Positions 25,311 through 33,408 of a DNA stretch of 38,790 nucleotides are shown piece by piece. The notes under the pieces are model-generated. The model did not search any database, was not told the DNA's origin, and saw only the letters and a program-made list of their open reading frames with translations. The position numbers and the translations under genes were made by a program. Location of the stretch: positions 1 through 38,790 of the forward strand of contig CADBXV010000006.1 in assembly GCA_902798645.1 (NCBI GenBank). The letters run 5' to 3'. This DNA is from an uncultured bacterium. Lineage in GTDB: Bacteria; Cyanobacteriota; Vampirovibrionia; Gastranaerophilales; Gastranaerophilaceae. How positions within the stretch are numbered: the first letter of the stretch is position 1; every line of letters starts with the position of its first letter.

Positions 25311-25697
25311 ATGAATACAATTCAAAATTATGGAATAACAAATTATCAACCAAATTTTAGGGCAATATTAAAAATGCCCGATAAAGCTGCTTTTGAAAAA
25401 TTTGCTGGTAAATATTTTGCAGAACAAGCAGAAATAGCTAGACCTACTCTAGAAAAAATTGCAAAAGAAGCTGTTGAAACTGAAAGTATTTCAGTATATC
25501 CCAGTATGATGCCAAGAAATTGGCCAAAACCACATCAAGTTATTACTATTGGTGCCATTGACAAGAATGGGGGAAGTTTTGGCTGGCCGCATGTGAATTC
25601 CAGTGATACAAATCCTGGAGAAAGTTTTGCTGACTGTATTATTAGATTAGTAAAAGATGTCATTGAATACGCAAAACAAAGAGATGTTTTAACATAA
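25311..25697 (+). CDS. Small hypothetical protein with N-terminal F-R tag, 128 aa
   Basis: No known function. The frame is open from an ATG at 25257, but the ATG at 25311 has an AAAGGA site about 8 nt upstream and gives M-N-T-I-Q-N-Y-G-I-T-N-Y-Q-P-N-F-R-A-I-L-K (F16), the tag type shared with other proteins here. The rest is soluble, with P-R-N-W-P-K-P-H and G-W-P-H in the middle and an amphipathic C-terminal helix. No membrane segment. It lies inside the tRNA-Asp accessory region and is followed by a terminator. Confidence 0.7.
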   Translation: MNTIQNYGITNYQPNFRAILKMPDKAAFEKFAGKYFAEQAEIARPTLEKIAKEAVETESISVYPSMMPRNWPKPHQVITIGAIDKNGGSFGWPHVNSSDTNPGESFADCIIRLVKDVIEYAKQRDVLT

Positions 25698-25740
25698 TAA
25701 GTAGACTAATACAAATATGCAATTAAATCGCACCTAATAT

Positions 25741-25770
25741 AAAAGAGAGTCCTAACAGGGACTCTCTTTT
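25741..25770 (+). terminator. Terminator after the 128-aa gene
   Basis: AAAAGAGAGTCC, TAACA and GGGACTCTCTTTT: a near-perfect stem followed by T residues, immediately before repeat copy B. Confidence 0.75.
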
Positions 25771-25992
25771 TAATGGCGGGAACGACGAGGCTCGTCTTGG
25801 ATTTCCTCCACGCTCAGAAATCTCCGCTTTTAAACCTCACGGTTTAGTCGCTCCGTTTCTTCGCTATCCGGACTAACTCACCTAAATTATTATTGTTCGT
25901 GTCGTCCGTACGGAAATCCGCCGAACTCGCAATAAGCGTTTCTCGCCACTATCATTCAGCCATTAAAAAAGAACCCATAAAGGGTTCTCTTT
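25771..25992. repeat. 222-bp direct repeat, copy B, between two tRNA-Asp 3' ends
   Basis: It starts TAATGGCGGGAACGACGAGG then CTCG, identical to the 3' end of the tRNA-Asp gene that follows at 25993. The unit is therefore bounded on both sides by the same tRNA-3' sequence. Near-identical to 20419-20640. Inside, GGATTTCC (25799-25806) and GGAAATCC (25911-25918) are inverted. GTTCG/CGAGC tRNA T-loop pieces lie just outside them, as if a small element sat in a copied T-arm. Confidence 0.85.
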
Positions 25993-25994
25993 TA
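25964..25994 (-). terminator. Terminator of tRNA-Asp
   Basis: On the minus strand GAACCC, TTTAT and GGGTTC, followed by TTTTTT, beginning directly after the tRNA CCA end. Confidence 0.75.
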
Positions 25995-25995
25995 A

Positions 25996-26073
25996 TGGCG
26001 GGAACGACGAGGCTCGAACTCGCGACCTCATGCGTGACAGGCATGCGCTCTAACCAAACTGAGCTACGCTCCC
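25996..26073 (-). tRNA. tRNA-Asp (anticodon GTC)
   Basis: Read on the minus strand: acceptor GGGAGCG pairing with CGTTCCC (one G-T), D-arm GCTC/GAGC, anticodon stem CATGC/GCATG around loop CTGTCAC (anticodon GTC), variable AGGTC, T-arm with loop TTCGAGC, discriminator G and encoded CCA. The cloverleaf is complete. It has its own promoter and terminator. Its 3' end faces the accessory region, the usual orientation for an integration target. Confidence 0.95.
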
Positions 26074-26088
26074 ATCGATTACCTATTT

Positions 26089-26117
26089 AATATAACTTGC
26101 TGAAAAAAATTTGTAAA
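26089..26117 (-). promoter_or_regulatory. Promoter of tRNA-Asp
   Basis: On the minus strand TTTACA (26117-26112), 17-bp spacer, TATATT (26094-26089). The tRNA 5' end is about 16 nt downstream. Confidence 0.6.
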
Positions 26118-26169
26118 GGGGGTATTTATTTTTTTGTGGTAAGATAGTTCTATAAAGGAATACATAAAT

Positions 26170-26979
26170 ATGTTTGAACACTGGCAGATACCTCTTTTAA
26201 TGACTTTCCTAGCAGGATTTGCAACCGTCATTGGCGGTTTTATTACGTTCTTTGTTCATAAAAGCAATTTGAAAGTCTTATCTCTGGGGCTTGGTTTCTC
26301 GGCAGGAGTTATGATTTTTGTATCTCTTACAGAAATTCTTACTACTGCAGAAAATCTTTTAAAAAGTCATTATCCCGTTAAATATCATTGGATATTATTC
26401 TGGGGGTTTATTGCAGGAATTGTAATTTCAAAACTTATAGATGAATTTATTCCTGACCACGTCGAAGAAGAAGATTTTGATGAAGATTGCCCGACAAATA
26501 TTGAACACTGTCAAAGGAAACACAAAATTAAACGTGCCGGACTTATGACTGCGATTGCTATTGCAATACACAACTTTCCGGAAGGTTTAGGAACTTTCTT
26601 AGTTTCTTCACAAAATATTGCTCTTGGAGCTTCTGTTGCTATTGCTATTGCATTGCATAATATTCCGGAAGGAATTGCTGTTGCACTTCCTATTTATCAT
26701 GCCACCGGCAAAAAACGCAAAGCAATTTGGTATTCTTTTTGGACTGGCATAACTGAACCAATCGGAGCTATTATTGGACTCGGTCTACTGCATTGGTTTT
26801 TTCCGGAAGCGCTTGTTGGTTTCTTATTAATAGCTGTTGTCGGAATTATGATTTACATATCCTTTGATACACTTCTTCCGCTTTCTCACGAATACGGAGA
26901 TTGGCACTACGCTATTACCGGAATTATGTCAGGCATTATTGTTATTTGGGCAAGCATACTTTTATTAAACGGTTACTAA
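26170..26979 (+). CDS. zupT: ZIP-family metal (zinc) transporter, ZupT-like
   Basis: A 269-aa inner-membrane protein with about eight membrane segments. The two signature helices carry the metal-binding motifs H-N-F-P-E-G near residues 136-141 and H-N-I-P-E-G near 163-168. A cytosolic acidic/His loop (D-E-D-C-P-T-N-I-E-H) sits between helices 3 and 4. ZupT imports zinc and other divalent metals such as iron or manganese. AAAGGAA site upstream. Its stop is 3 nt from the rlmN stop on the other strand. Confidence 0.9.
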   Translation: MFEHWQIPLLMTFLAGFATVIGGFITFFVHKSNLKVLSLGLGFSAGVMIFVSLTEILTTAENLLKSHYPVKYHWILFWGFIAGIVISKLIDEFIPDHVEEEDFDEDCPTNIEHCQRKHKIKRAGLMTAIAIAIHNFPEGLGTFLVSSQNIALGASVAIAIALHNIPEGIAVALPIYHATGKKRKAIWYSFWTGITEPIGAIIGLGLLHWFFPEALVGFLLIAVVGIMIYISFDTLLPLSHEYGDWHYAITGIMSGIIVIWASILLLNGY

Positions 26980-26982
26980 TAA

Positions 26983-27999
26983 TTATAACCTTTTACCTCT
27001 TAATTGACCGCACGCAGCATCTATATCAGCTCCACGTTCCAATCGAACAGTTACTTTCTTACCTGATTGTTCCATAAGATATTTAAACTTCATCACATCT
27101 GAGCTTGATGGCTTTTTATAATCATTTTCAATCACTGAGTTATATGGTATTAAATTAATATTACACTTTAAGTCCTTTAAAAAATAAGCAAGCTCTTTTG
27201 CGACAACGGGTGTGTCATTAAATCCATGTATCAATATATACTCTACTGTAATTCTGCGGCCTGTTTTTTCGACATATTCTTTTAATGATTGTTTTACTTG
27301 ATTAATAGGATATTTTTCTTCAATTGGCATTAATTCTTTTCTAAGTTCATGGTTTGGAGCATGCAAAGATATTGCAAGAGTTGATTGTAAATCAAGTTCA
27401 GCAAGTCTTCTTATCCCCGGAATAATTCCGCTTGTGGATATTGTAATACGCCTTTGTCCGATTTGAAAATCATTATTAAATATATCCAATGCTTTTAATA
27501 CATTATCTAAATTTAAAAGAGGTTCTCCCTGCCCCATAAACACGATATTGGTAACTTTTAATCCGGTATCTCTTTGAATTGTTAAAACCTGTTCTATAAT
27601 CTCTTTATATGTAAGATTGCGTTTAAATCCGCCCTTACCTGTCGCACAAAAAGAACAGTTAACCGCACAACCTGCCTGAGAACTTACGCAAGCTGTTAAA
27701 TTTGCTCGATTATCAAAGCGCATCAAGACCGTTTCTACACATTCACCATCAGGATACTCTACTAAATATTTGATAGTTCCGTCTTTACTAACTTGTTTTA
27801 CTTTGATTTTTATATCTGTAACTTGAGCTATATTTTTAAGTTCTTCTCTAAAATCCTTTGACAAATTTGTCATATCATCTATTGAAGATACCGATTTTGA
27901 ATATATCCAATTATGAATTTGTTTCGCACGAAATTTAGTGGCTTTAAGTTCTGCCATCAAATCTTCAAGTTCACTTAGTGTCATTCCGGCTAATATCAT
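26983..27999 (-). CDS. rlmN: 23S rRNA (A2503-C2) and tRNA (A37-C2) methyltransferase
   Basis: A 338-aa radical SAM enzyme. The cluster motif C-A-V-N-C-S-F-C gives C111, C115 and C118. F-M-G-Q-G-E-P-L-L-N is the family's SAM-contact motif. The C-terminal A-A-C-G-Q-L-R-G (Cys near 330) is the methyl-carrying cysteine typical of RlmN/Cfr. Length and RlmN-type motifs favour housekeeping RlmN over Cfr; Cfr cannot be excluded by eye alone. Followed upstream on the same strand by the YkgJ-like gene (36 nt gap). Confidence 0.93.
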   Translation of the reverse strand: MILAGMTLSELEDLMAELKATKFRAKQIHNWIYSKSVSSIDDMTNLSKDFREELKNIAQVTDIKIKVKQVSKDGTIKYLVEYPDGECVETVLMRFDNRANLTACVSSQAGCAVNCSFCATGKGGFKRNLTYKEIIEQVLTIQRDTGLKVTNIVFMGQGEPLLNLDNVLKALDIFNNDFQIGQRRITISTSGIIPGIRRLAELDLQSTLAISLHAPNHELRKELMPIEEKYPINQVKQSLKEYVEKTGRRITVEYILIHGFNDTPVVAKELAYFLKDLKCNINLIPYNSVIENDYKKPSSSDVMKFKYLMEQSGKKVTVRLERGADIDAACGQLRGKRL

Positions 28000-28035
28000 T
28001 TTATTTCTAACCTTATTTTTAATTCTACTATTTAT

Positions 28036-28830
28036 CTAACCTAGCTTTTGCTTATAAAAATCTATCAAATCTGTTTTTGCTTTCAAAAGCATTGCCTGAT
28101 GAGCCACTTCATTCTTCCAAGCATTAAATGAACACTCTGAAGGAAGAAGTTTTAGAGGATTATGCGGAAAATCCCTGCATATAAAAGGTCTGTTTTCGTA
28201 CATTGTGCATAGATTATCTTCTCCGACTTTAGGACAGTGATAGTAATAAATTCTATCTTCTTGCACAAGTTTATTCAACAATTCAAAGTATTCCGGATTA
28301 ACTTTTTTAGCATCTTCTTCACTTTCTATAGGAACAAATACCGAAACGAAATCTTCTGAAAATTTATCTCCTTTCATTGCTCTTTGTTTTAGCTGGTTGT
28401 ATGAATACTCGCTTACGGCTAACCTGCAACAAGCTCCGCATTTATTACATTCATAATCATTTTTTTTCGACATTATCTCTTTATAAGATACCTTTAACTT
28501 TGTTCGATAATCACCTGTTAAATATGTTATAGCTTGCATTTGCCACTCTCTAAGCTTACATCCTAAAGGCGGATAATGCGAAAAAATATCTTTTTTTTCT
28601 AACTTGCAATCTTTATTAGTGCAATTATTACACGCATCTTTTGGCCTTATTTTATCAAGTTCACTTCTTATATCCTCAACTGCTTCCATAAAGATTTGTT
28701 CATAATTATTTTTCAGCTCATTATATTGTCCGCTTATAGAGTTGTCAAATTGTGAATTTAATTCCTTATTTTGGACAAAAAGTTTTTCATTTTCGGCACT
28801 GTTACCGTCTTTAGAAAAGAAATTGCTCAT
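28036..28830 (-). CDS. YkgJ-family cysteine-cluster protein
   Basis: 264 aa from the ATG at 28830. The C-terminal half has the YkgJ (UPF0153) zinc/iron-binding pattern: C-N-K-C-G-A-C-C, then H-C-P, C-T-M-Y-E-N-R-P-F-I-C-R-D-F-P and a late Cys. The N-terminal half adds another Cys pair set (C-N-N-C-T-N-K-D-C). Function unknown. The frame extends to a TTG at 28866, but that codon is the -35 box of a promoter whose start point falls at about 28830, so the ATG is preferred and the mRNA may be leaderless. Divergent from superoxide reductase. Confidence 0.75.
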   Translation of the reverse strand: MSNFFSKDGNSAENEKLFVQNKELNSQFDNSISGQYNELKNNYEQIFMEAVEDIRSELDKIRPKDACNNCTNKDCKLEKKDIFSHYPPLGCKLREWQMQAITYLTGDYRTKLKVSYKEIMSKKNDYECNKCGACCRLAVSEYSYNQLKQRAMKGDKFSEDFVSVFVPIESEEDAKKVNPEYFELLNKLVQEDRIYYYHCPKVGEDNLCTMYENRPFICRDFPHNPLKLLPSECSFNAWKNEVAHQAMLLKAKTDLIDFYKQKLG

Positions 28831-28837
28831 ACTTAGG

Positions 28838-28866
28838 ATAATATCATAAATCACCTTATCCGACAA
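28838..28866 (-). promoter_or_regulatory. Promoter of the YkgJ-like gene
   Basis: On the minus strand TTGTCG (28866-28861), 17-bp spacer ending TGA (extended -10), TATTAT (28843-28838). The ATG follows 7 nt later. Confidence 0.5.
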
Positions 28867-28910
28867 TGTTTTTTAAGTTTGAAAAGGTGAATATAAAAAT
28901 GGAGGCGGAT

Positions 28911-29330
28911 ATGACAGTAAAACTACAAATATACAAATGTGAAATATGCGGCAATTTGGTTCAAGTCTTTCAAGAAGGTGACGGAAATCTTGTTTGCTGC
29001 GGTCAAGAAATGAAACTTATGGGTATACAATATGACACTACGGAGATCGGGGAAAAACACACGCCAAAGGTTGAAATAAAAGAGGGTAAAAAATTTGTTA
29101 ATGTAATTGGTCATCCAATGACAAAGGAACACTACATTCAATTTATTGAAACTTTTACTATAGATAAAAAAGAATTACATTTAAAATTCTTTAATCCTGA
29201 TGAAATTCCTGAAATGAAAGCATTCATAAATGATAGTGACGATTTTAATTCAATAGAATACTGTAACATTCATCACTTGTGGGGTGATAATATAATGCTG
29301 GAAAACGAAAAAGGCGACTATTCAATTTAG
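28911..29330 (+). CDS. dfx: Superoxide reductase (desulfoferrodoxin, two-iron type)
   Basis: 139 aa. The N-terminal desulforedoxin domain binds Fe through C10, C13, C29 and C30. The catalytic Fe(His)4Cys centre is visible as G-E-K-H (E48, H50), G-H-P-M-T-K-E-H-Y (H68, H74) and Y-C-N-I-H (C118, H121). It reduces superoxide to peroxide without making O2, with electrons from rubredoxin. The ATG at 28911 has a GGAGG site; the earlier in-frame ATG at 28866 would put that site inside the gene. Ferritin follows after 15 nt, so they form an operon. Confidence 0.94.
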   Translation: MTVKLQIYKCEICGNLVQVFQEGDGNLVCCGQEMKLMGIQYDTTEIGEKHTPKVEIKEGKKFVNVIGHPMTKEHYIQFIETFTIDKKELHLKFFNPDEIPEMKAFINDSDDFNSIEYCNIHHLWGDNIMLENEKGDYSI

Positions 29331-29345
29331 AGAAAAGGAGATAAA

Positions 29346-29834
29346 ATGGTTAGCGAAAAAATTAACGAAATAATCAATGAACAAATTAACAAAGAATTTT
29401 ATTCCGGATATTTATACTTATCTATGTCATCAAATTTGCATGAATTAGGTTTATTCGGTTTTTCTTCTTGGCTAAAAATTCAAGCCAAAGAAGAAGTTGA
29501 ACACGGCTTAAAACTTTTAGATTACTTACTTGAAAGAAATAGTTATGTTACATTAAAACAAATTAGGACACCTGAATTTGAATTTAAAGGCGTAAAATCA
29601 GTTTTTGAAACACTTTATGAACACGAAAAATGTATTACTAATTCTGTTATGAATATTGCAAAACTTGCGGAAGAAGAGTGCGACAGAACAACATTATCAT
29701 TTATTGATTGGTTTATCGAAGAACAAATAGAAGAAGAACAACAGGTAAAAGATATAATCAAAAGATTGAATATATTTGGAGAAGAAAAATCTGCTTTATA
29801 TCTTATGGACAAAGAACTTGGAGCAAGACAATAA
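29346..29834 (+). CDS. ftnA: Ferritin (non-haem, FtnA-like)
   Basis: A 162-aa four-helix-bundle iron-storage protein. Ferroxidase residues are visible in N-K-E-F-Y-S-G-Y-L-Y (helix A), K-E-E-V-E-H-G-L-K-L (Glu and His of helix B) and I-D-W-F-I-E-E-Q-I-E-E-E (helix C to D). Normal length. AAAGGAG site. Co-transcription with superoxide reductase fits a shared role: binding free iron and removing superoxide limits hydroxyl-radical chemistry. Ends in a strong bidirectional terminator. Confidence 0.94.
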   Translation: MVSEKINEIINEQINKEFYSGYLYLSMSSNLHELGLFGFSSWLKIQAKEEVEHGLKLLDYLLERNSYVTLKQIRTPEFEFKGVKSVFETLYEHEKCITNSVMNIAKLAEEECDRTTLSFIDWFIEEQIEEEQQVKDIIKRLNIFGEEKSALYLMDKELGARQ

Positions 29835-29838
29835 ATTA

Positions 29839-29874
29839 AAAACCCTCTCTCATTGTATAGAGAGAGGGTTTTTA
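29839..29874. terminator. Bidirectional terminator between ferritin and the 199-aa gene
   Basis: AAAACCCTCTCT and AGAGAGGGTTTT arms around an 8-nt loop, with an A-run on one side and T-run on the other, serving convergent genes. Confidence 0.85.
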
Positions 29875-29879
29875 TAACT

Positions 29880-30479
29880 TTAGTATGTTGTTCTTGTTAG
29901 TATAACTTTATTTTTCTTGTTATAGAGTTTATGTTTATACCAAACACCCTCAAATTCACCATTAGGGTTATATAAATACTGGCAATCTTCAGATATATAA
30001 TAAACTGCACTTACAGGCTTTCCTGTTATTCTGTACTGTATTGCATAATAAGGATAATCAGGATAATATCCGTTTATAAAATCAACATACCTTAAATTTC
30101 CCATTGCATCATAATAAAATGAATGTGATGTTTCTTTTTTATCCTGAAGTGCATACATAACAGGATTTACCATTTTTTTATAATAAAATGCAGATATTCT
30201 GTTCCCCTTGAATTCTTTATATCCGGCTGAAGCTGCCATATAATTTTCAATATGATTCTTGTCCTTAAGTTTATCTTTAAAAATTGATTTTAAATCATTT
30301 CTTTTTTCGACAGTTTTCTCAAAAATGATATCATGTACCTCTGATATCATAGCCTCTTTTTCTATTTCTGACTTATTAATCCAATCATACTCTATATCTG
30401 CAACATAAACATCATTGTAATTTCCATATACAGTTAACGGAATTAAAAGACATAAAGTAATTAAATGTTTTCTAAACAT
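29880..30479 (-). CDS. Exported hypothetical protein, Tyr-rich, 199 aa
   Basis: Function unknown. A signal peptide is visible (M-F-R-K-H, then L-I-T-L-C-L-L-I-P-L, cleavage near V-Y-G/N20). The middle is Lys/Glu-rich and helical. The C-terminal half is Tyr-rich with repeat-like units (F-Y-Y-D-A-M-G-N-L-R-Y-V-D, I-Q-Y-R-I-T-G-K, Y-L-Y-N-P-N-G-E-F-E-G), resembling YD/RHS or MORN-like strands. Similar units occur in the proteins at 36923 and 38092. No cysteine pattern or catalytic motif. Confidence 0.75.
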   Translation of the reverse strand: MFRKHLITLCLLIPLTVYGNYNDVYVADIEYDWINKSEIEKEAMISEVHDIIFEKTVEKRNDLKSIFKDKLKDKNHIENYMAASAGYKEFKGNRISAFYYKKMVNPVMYALQDKKETSHSFYYDAMGNLRYVDFINGYYPDYPYYAIQYRITGKPVSAVYYISEDCQYLYNPNGEFEGVWYKHKLYNKKNKVILTRTTY

Positions 30480-30573
30480 AATTTCCTCTTTTTATAACTT
30501 CCATATTGCATGATATCCTTATTTCACAATAAAGTTCCATTTAAAAGTATATCACATTGTCTTAAAAATAGTG

Positions 30574-30579
30574 TATAAT
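30574..30579 (+). promoter_or_regulatory. -10 box for xerD
   Basis: Perfect TATAAT 20 nt before the TTG start, with no convincing -35. A GGAG at 30586-30589 can serve as ribosome-binding site. Confidence 0.4.
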
Positions 30580-30599
30580 TAAGTTGGAGATTATAAAAT

Positions 30600-31454
30600 T
30601 TGTACCAAACAATCGGTGAATACCTGGAATATTTAGAGCTTGAAAAAGGACTGTCCCAAAATACGCTTGATGCATACAGACGTGATTTAGAAGATTTTTG
30701 CGACAGCTTAGATATTAATGACATAAATTTAATTGACAGGTTAATGATAAATTCTTATGTAAGAAAACTGCGAGAGAACAAATATGCTCCGACAAGCGTT
30801 ATTCGTAAAGTTGCATCTCTGAGAGGGTTTTTCAAATGGGCATTTGCATCGGGAATTCTTGAAAAAAATCCTGCATCTACTCTTGAACAACCAAAAGTTC
30901 CGCAAAGACTTCCAAAAGTTGTTACAGTAAAAGAAATTGAAGAAATGCTAAACAATCATTTATCCCCATTTCAACATGTTATAATGGAACTTTTATATAG
31001 CTGCGGGCTGCGTGTTTCAGAACTTGTTAATCTTAAAACTAACGATATCGATCTGGCATCAAAATATGTCAGATGTTTTGGAAAAGGTTCTAAAGAAAGA
31101 ATAATTCCGATGGGAGAAACCGCTAAACAAGTTTTAAAAGAATATTTACCGGAAAGAGATTTACTTATAAAAAAATATAACCTTAATACCAAACGACTGC
31201 TTATATTACAAAACGGACGACTGATTACTCGTCAAGATGTTTATACATTTATTCACGCACAGGGAAAACTAATTAATAAAAACATATCTCCGCATACTTT
31301 AAGACACAGCTTTGCAACACACCTTCTTGAAAACGGCGCAGATTTAAGAATCGTACAAGAACTATTAGGACATAGTGATGTCTCAACAACACAGCTTTAC
31401 ACTCACATAAGCAAAAAACGATTAAAAGAGGTCTATTTTTCAATAAATTCTTGA
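30600..31454 (+). CDS. xerD: Site-specific tyrosine recombinase XerD-like
   Basis: A 284-aa tyrosine recombinase: SAM-like N-terminal domain (Y-L-E-Y-L-E-L-E-K-G-L-S-Q-N-T) and C-terminal catalytic domain with R138 (C-G-L-R-V-S-E-L), H232 and R235 (H-T-L-R-H), H258 (L-L-G-H-S) and nucleophile Y267. Size and motifs fit chromosome-dimer resolution by XerC/XerD; which of the two cannot be told. Starts with TTG. It is a housekeeping-type gene far from the tRNA-Asp region, so it is not assumed to be that region's integrase. Confidence 0.88.
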   Translation: MYQTIGEYLEYLELEKGLSQNTLDAYRRDLEDFCDSLDINDINLIDRLMINSYVRKLRENKYAPTSVIRKVASLRGFFKWAFASGILEKNPASTLEQPKVPQRLPKVVTVKEIEEMLNNHLSPFQHVIMELLYSCGLRVSELVNLKTNDIDLASKYVRCFGKGSKERIIPMGETAKQVLKEYLPERDLLIKKYNLNTKRLLILQNGRLITRQDVYTFIHAQGKLINKNISPHTLRHSFATHLLENGADLRIVQELLGHSDVSTTQLYTHISKKRLKEVYFSINS

Positions 31455-31477
31455 TTATATAATTTTTTTTGGCAAAA

Positions 31478-31512
31478 CGAAGCCGGCTTTATTAATAATA
31501 AAGCCGGCTTCG
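31478..31512. terminator. 35-nt perfect palindrome between convergent xerD and pfp
   Basis: Seventeen-base arms (CGAAGCCGGCTTTATTA and its complement) with a 1-nt centre. GC-rich core, only 14 nt from the pfp stop and 23 nt from the xerD stop. Flanking T-runs are weak, but position suggests a shared 3' end signal. Confidence 0.6.
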
Positions 31513-31525
31513 CTAATAATAAAAT

Positions 31526-33205
31526 TTAGACAGAAGCGAATTTTGCCTGATTTTCAAGCTGTAATGTTACTGTAGTAATATCACAAACAGAAGACGGACC
31601 AAAGTACTGAATAGCACCGGGGAATAAATATCTGTCATTTAATGCCCAATCTTCCCTGTTAGCTTCAAGTTTCTTAAATACAGGACCATCTAACTCTACA
31701 AGAGCTTTCTTTATAACCGGCTTCATTTCACCGTGTCTTCTCTCCATATTCATCATCATTGTAAGAGGAACACCGCCTGCTATCCAATCATTTGCAGATT
31801 CTGTTAAATTCCTTACGGAAGAAAGGTATCCGGTTAAACCAAAACTTATTAAAGCAAATGCATTAAAGCCTAATGAATAACAATAATCCGCATCAAAATT
31901 TGAAGGGAATGCACAACGTCCTTCATACCCAAAGAAGTGTGATTGTGTTGAGAATTTTCCGCTATATTTTCCTGCTTTTTTAAGTTCGTTTAATTTCGTT
32001 TCTATCATTGAAATCAAAAGTTTTTCTGTTTCAATTTTTGAAACCTGAACATTACCATGAGGATCTCTGTCCATCAATAATTGAGATTTGATTAAAGCCG
32101 GAAGTGATTTGAATACGCTTGAATTTTCACTTGAAAGTGAATTTTCTATAATAGCAATCTTTTCAACATCTGTTCCGTTTGAATATTTGGAATCTTTTTC
32201 TAATGACGGCATAATGTCATTAAGGTTAGCAATCATAGATTTTAATTCTGGTACAAATTCAATTAAACCTTCCGGAATAACTGCTATACCAAAGTTTTTA
32301 CCCATCTCAGAACGTCTTACAATGATATCTGTCATATAATCAATTATTGAAGAAAGTGACATTTTTCTTTGTTCGACTTCTTCTGAGATTAAAGTGATGT
32401 TTGGTTGAGTTTGTAAAGCAGCTTCCAATGCTACGTGAGAAGCACTTCTACCCATAATTTTAACAAAATGCCAATACTTTTTAGCTGAATTAGCATCTCT
32501 TTCGATGTTTCCGATTAATTCTCCATATGTTTTTGTAGCTGTATCAAAACCGAATGAAATCTCTATTTGTTCGTTCTTCAAATCGCCATCAATTGTTTTA
32601 GGACATCCGATAACTTGAATTCCTGCGTTATGAGCAACAAACCATTCTGCCAAAAGTGCTGCATTTGTATTAGAATCGTCACCGCCAATAATTACTACAG
32701 CAGAAATGTTCAACTTTTTACAAACTTCCCAAGCAGATTGGAATTGTTCTTCTGTTTCAAGCTTTGTTCTGCCTGAACCGATAATATCAAAACCGCCTGT
32801 ATTACGGTAATCATTAATAAATTCATCATTAAATTCTACATACTTACCTTCTATAATTCCGCTTGGTCCGCCTAAAAATCCGTAAAGATTATTAGCAGGA
32901 TTAGCTTGTTTAAGCGCATCATATAATCCTGCTATAACATTGTGTCCGCCGGGAGCTTGTCCTCCTGAAAGAATTACGCCAACATTTTTTTGTCCGCTTG
33001 CAATTGTATCAGTAGTTGTTTGGAAAGTTACCGTAGGTTTTCCGTAAGTATTTTTAAATAAAGCTTTGATTTCGTCTTGATTTGCAACTGATTCTGTTGC
33101 AGAACCTTCAACAGATTGAAGATGATTAATACCGCTTGCCAATGAAGAAGGCAATTTCGGCTGGTATTTAAGTCTTTCGACTTGTAATGGTGATAAATTT
33201 GTCAT
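31526..33205 (-). CDS. pfp: Pyrophosphate--fructose 6-phosphate 1-phosphotransferase
   Basis: A long (559-aa) phosphofructokinase of the PPi-dependent type, catalysing reversible fructose-6-P to fructose-1,6-bisP in glycolysis. [12 protein letters not shown] binds the phosphate donor. G-G-D-D-S (near 184-188) has Asp where ATP enzymes have Gly, and P-K-T-I-D-G-D-L carries the catalytic Asp; both are PPi hallmarks. ATG 33205 has an AAGGGAAG site. The in-frame ATG at 33229 lies upstream of the predicted transcription start and is rejected. Use of PPi saves ATP in fermenters. Confidence 0.93.
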   Translation of the reverse strand: MTNLSPLQVERLKYQPKLPSSLASGINHLQSVEGSATESVANQDEIKALFKNTYGKPTVTFQTTTDTIASGQKNVGVILSGGQAPGGHNVIAGLYDALKQANPANNLYGFLGGPSGIIEGKYVEFNDEFINDYRNTGGFDIIGSGRTKLETEEQFQSAWEVCKKLNISAVVIIGGDDSNTNAALLAEWFVAHNAGIQVIGCPKTIDGDLKNEQIEISFGFDTATKTYGELIGNIERDANSAKKYWHFVKIMGRSASHVALEAALQTQPNITLISEEVEQRKMSLSSIIDYMTDIIVRRSEMGKNFGIAVIPEGLIEFVPELKSMIANLNDIMPSLEKDSKYSNGTDVEKIAIIENSLSSENSSVFKSLPALIKSQLLMDRDPHGNVQVSKIETEKLLISMIETKLNELKKAGKYSGKFSTQSHFFGYEGRCAFPSNFDADYCYSLGFNAFALISFGLTGYLSSVRNLTESANDWIAGGVPLTMMMNMERRHGEMKPVIKKALVELDGPVFKKLEANREDWALNDRYLFPGAIQYFGPSSVCDITTVTLQLENQAKFASV

Positions 33206-33230
33206 AAAAACTTCCCTTTCTTTTGACATG

Positions 33231-33239
33231 ATTATATCA
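33231..33239 (-). promoter_or_regulatory. Extended -10 promoter for pfp
   Basis: TGATATAAT on the minus strand, 25 nt before the ATG at 33205. No clear -35. Confidence 0.5.
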
Positions 33240-33408
33240 TGAAAAAATAAAATAAGTCCTTGCTTATTTTACCTGACATACTTTTAGATTATGATTTCTT
33301 TGATTTTCAAACTATTTATTCTTAAATTTGAAAAAAATAAAATAATTGTGTAGTATAATATTAAAGAGCGCTTTTTATTCTATAATAAAGAGGAGTGTAG
33401 GTTAGAAA

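Noticed and set aside
20419-25992. CRISPR array
   Set aside because: Only two long (222-bp) copies 5.35 kb apart, with no regular spacers and no cas genes.
25893-26090. 65-aa + strand frame containing G-T-T-R-L-E-L-A-T-S
   Set aside because: It is the antisense translation of tRNA-Asp and the 222-bp repeat, a well-known false gene type.
30600-31454. XerD-like recombinase as the integrase of the tRNA-Asp region
   Set aside because: It lies 4.5 kb beyond the tRNA on the core side, among housekeeping genes, and has the size and motifs of chromosomal XerC/D.
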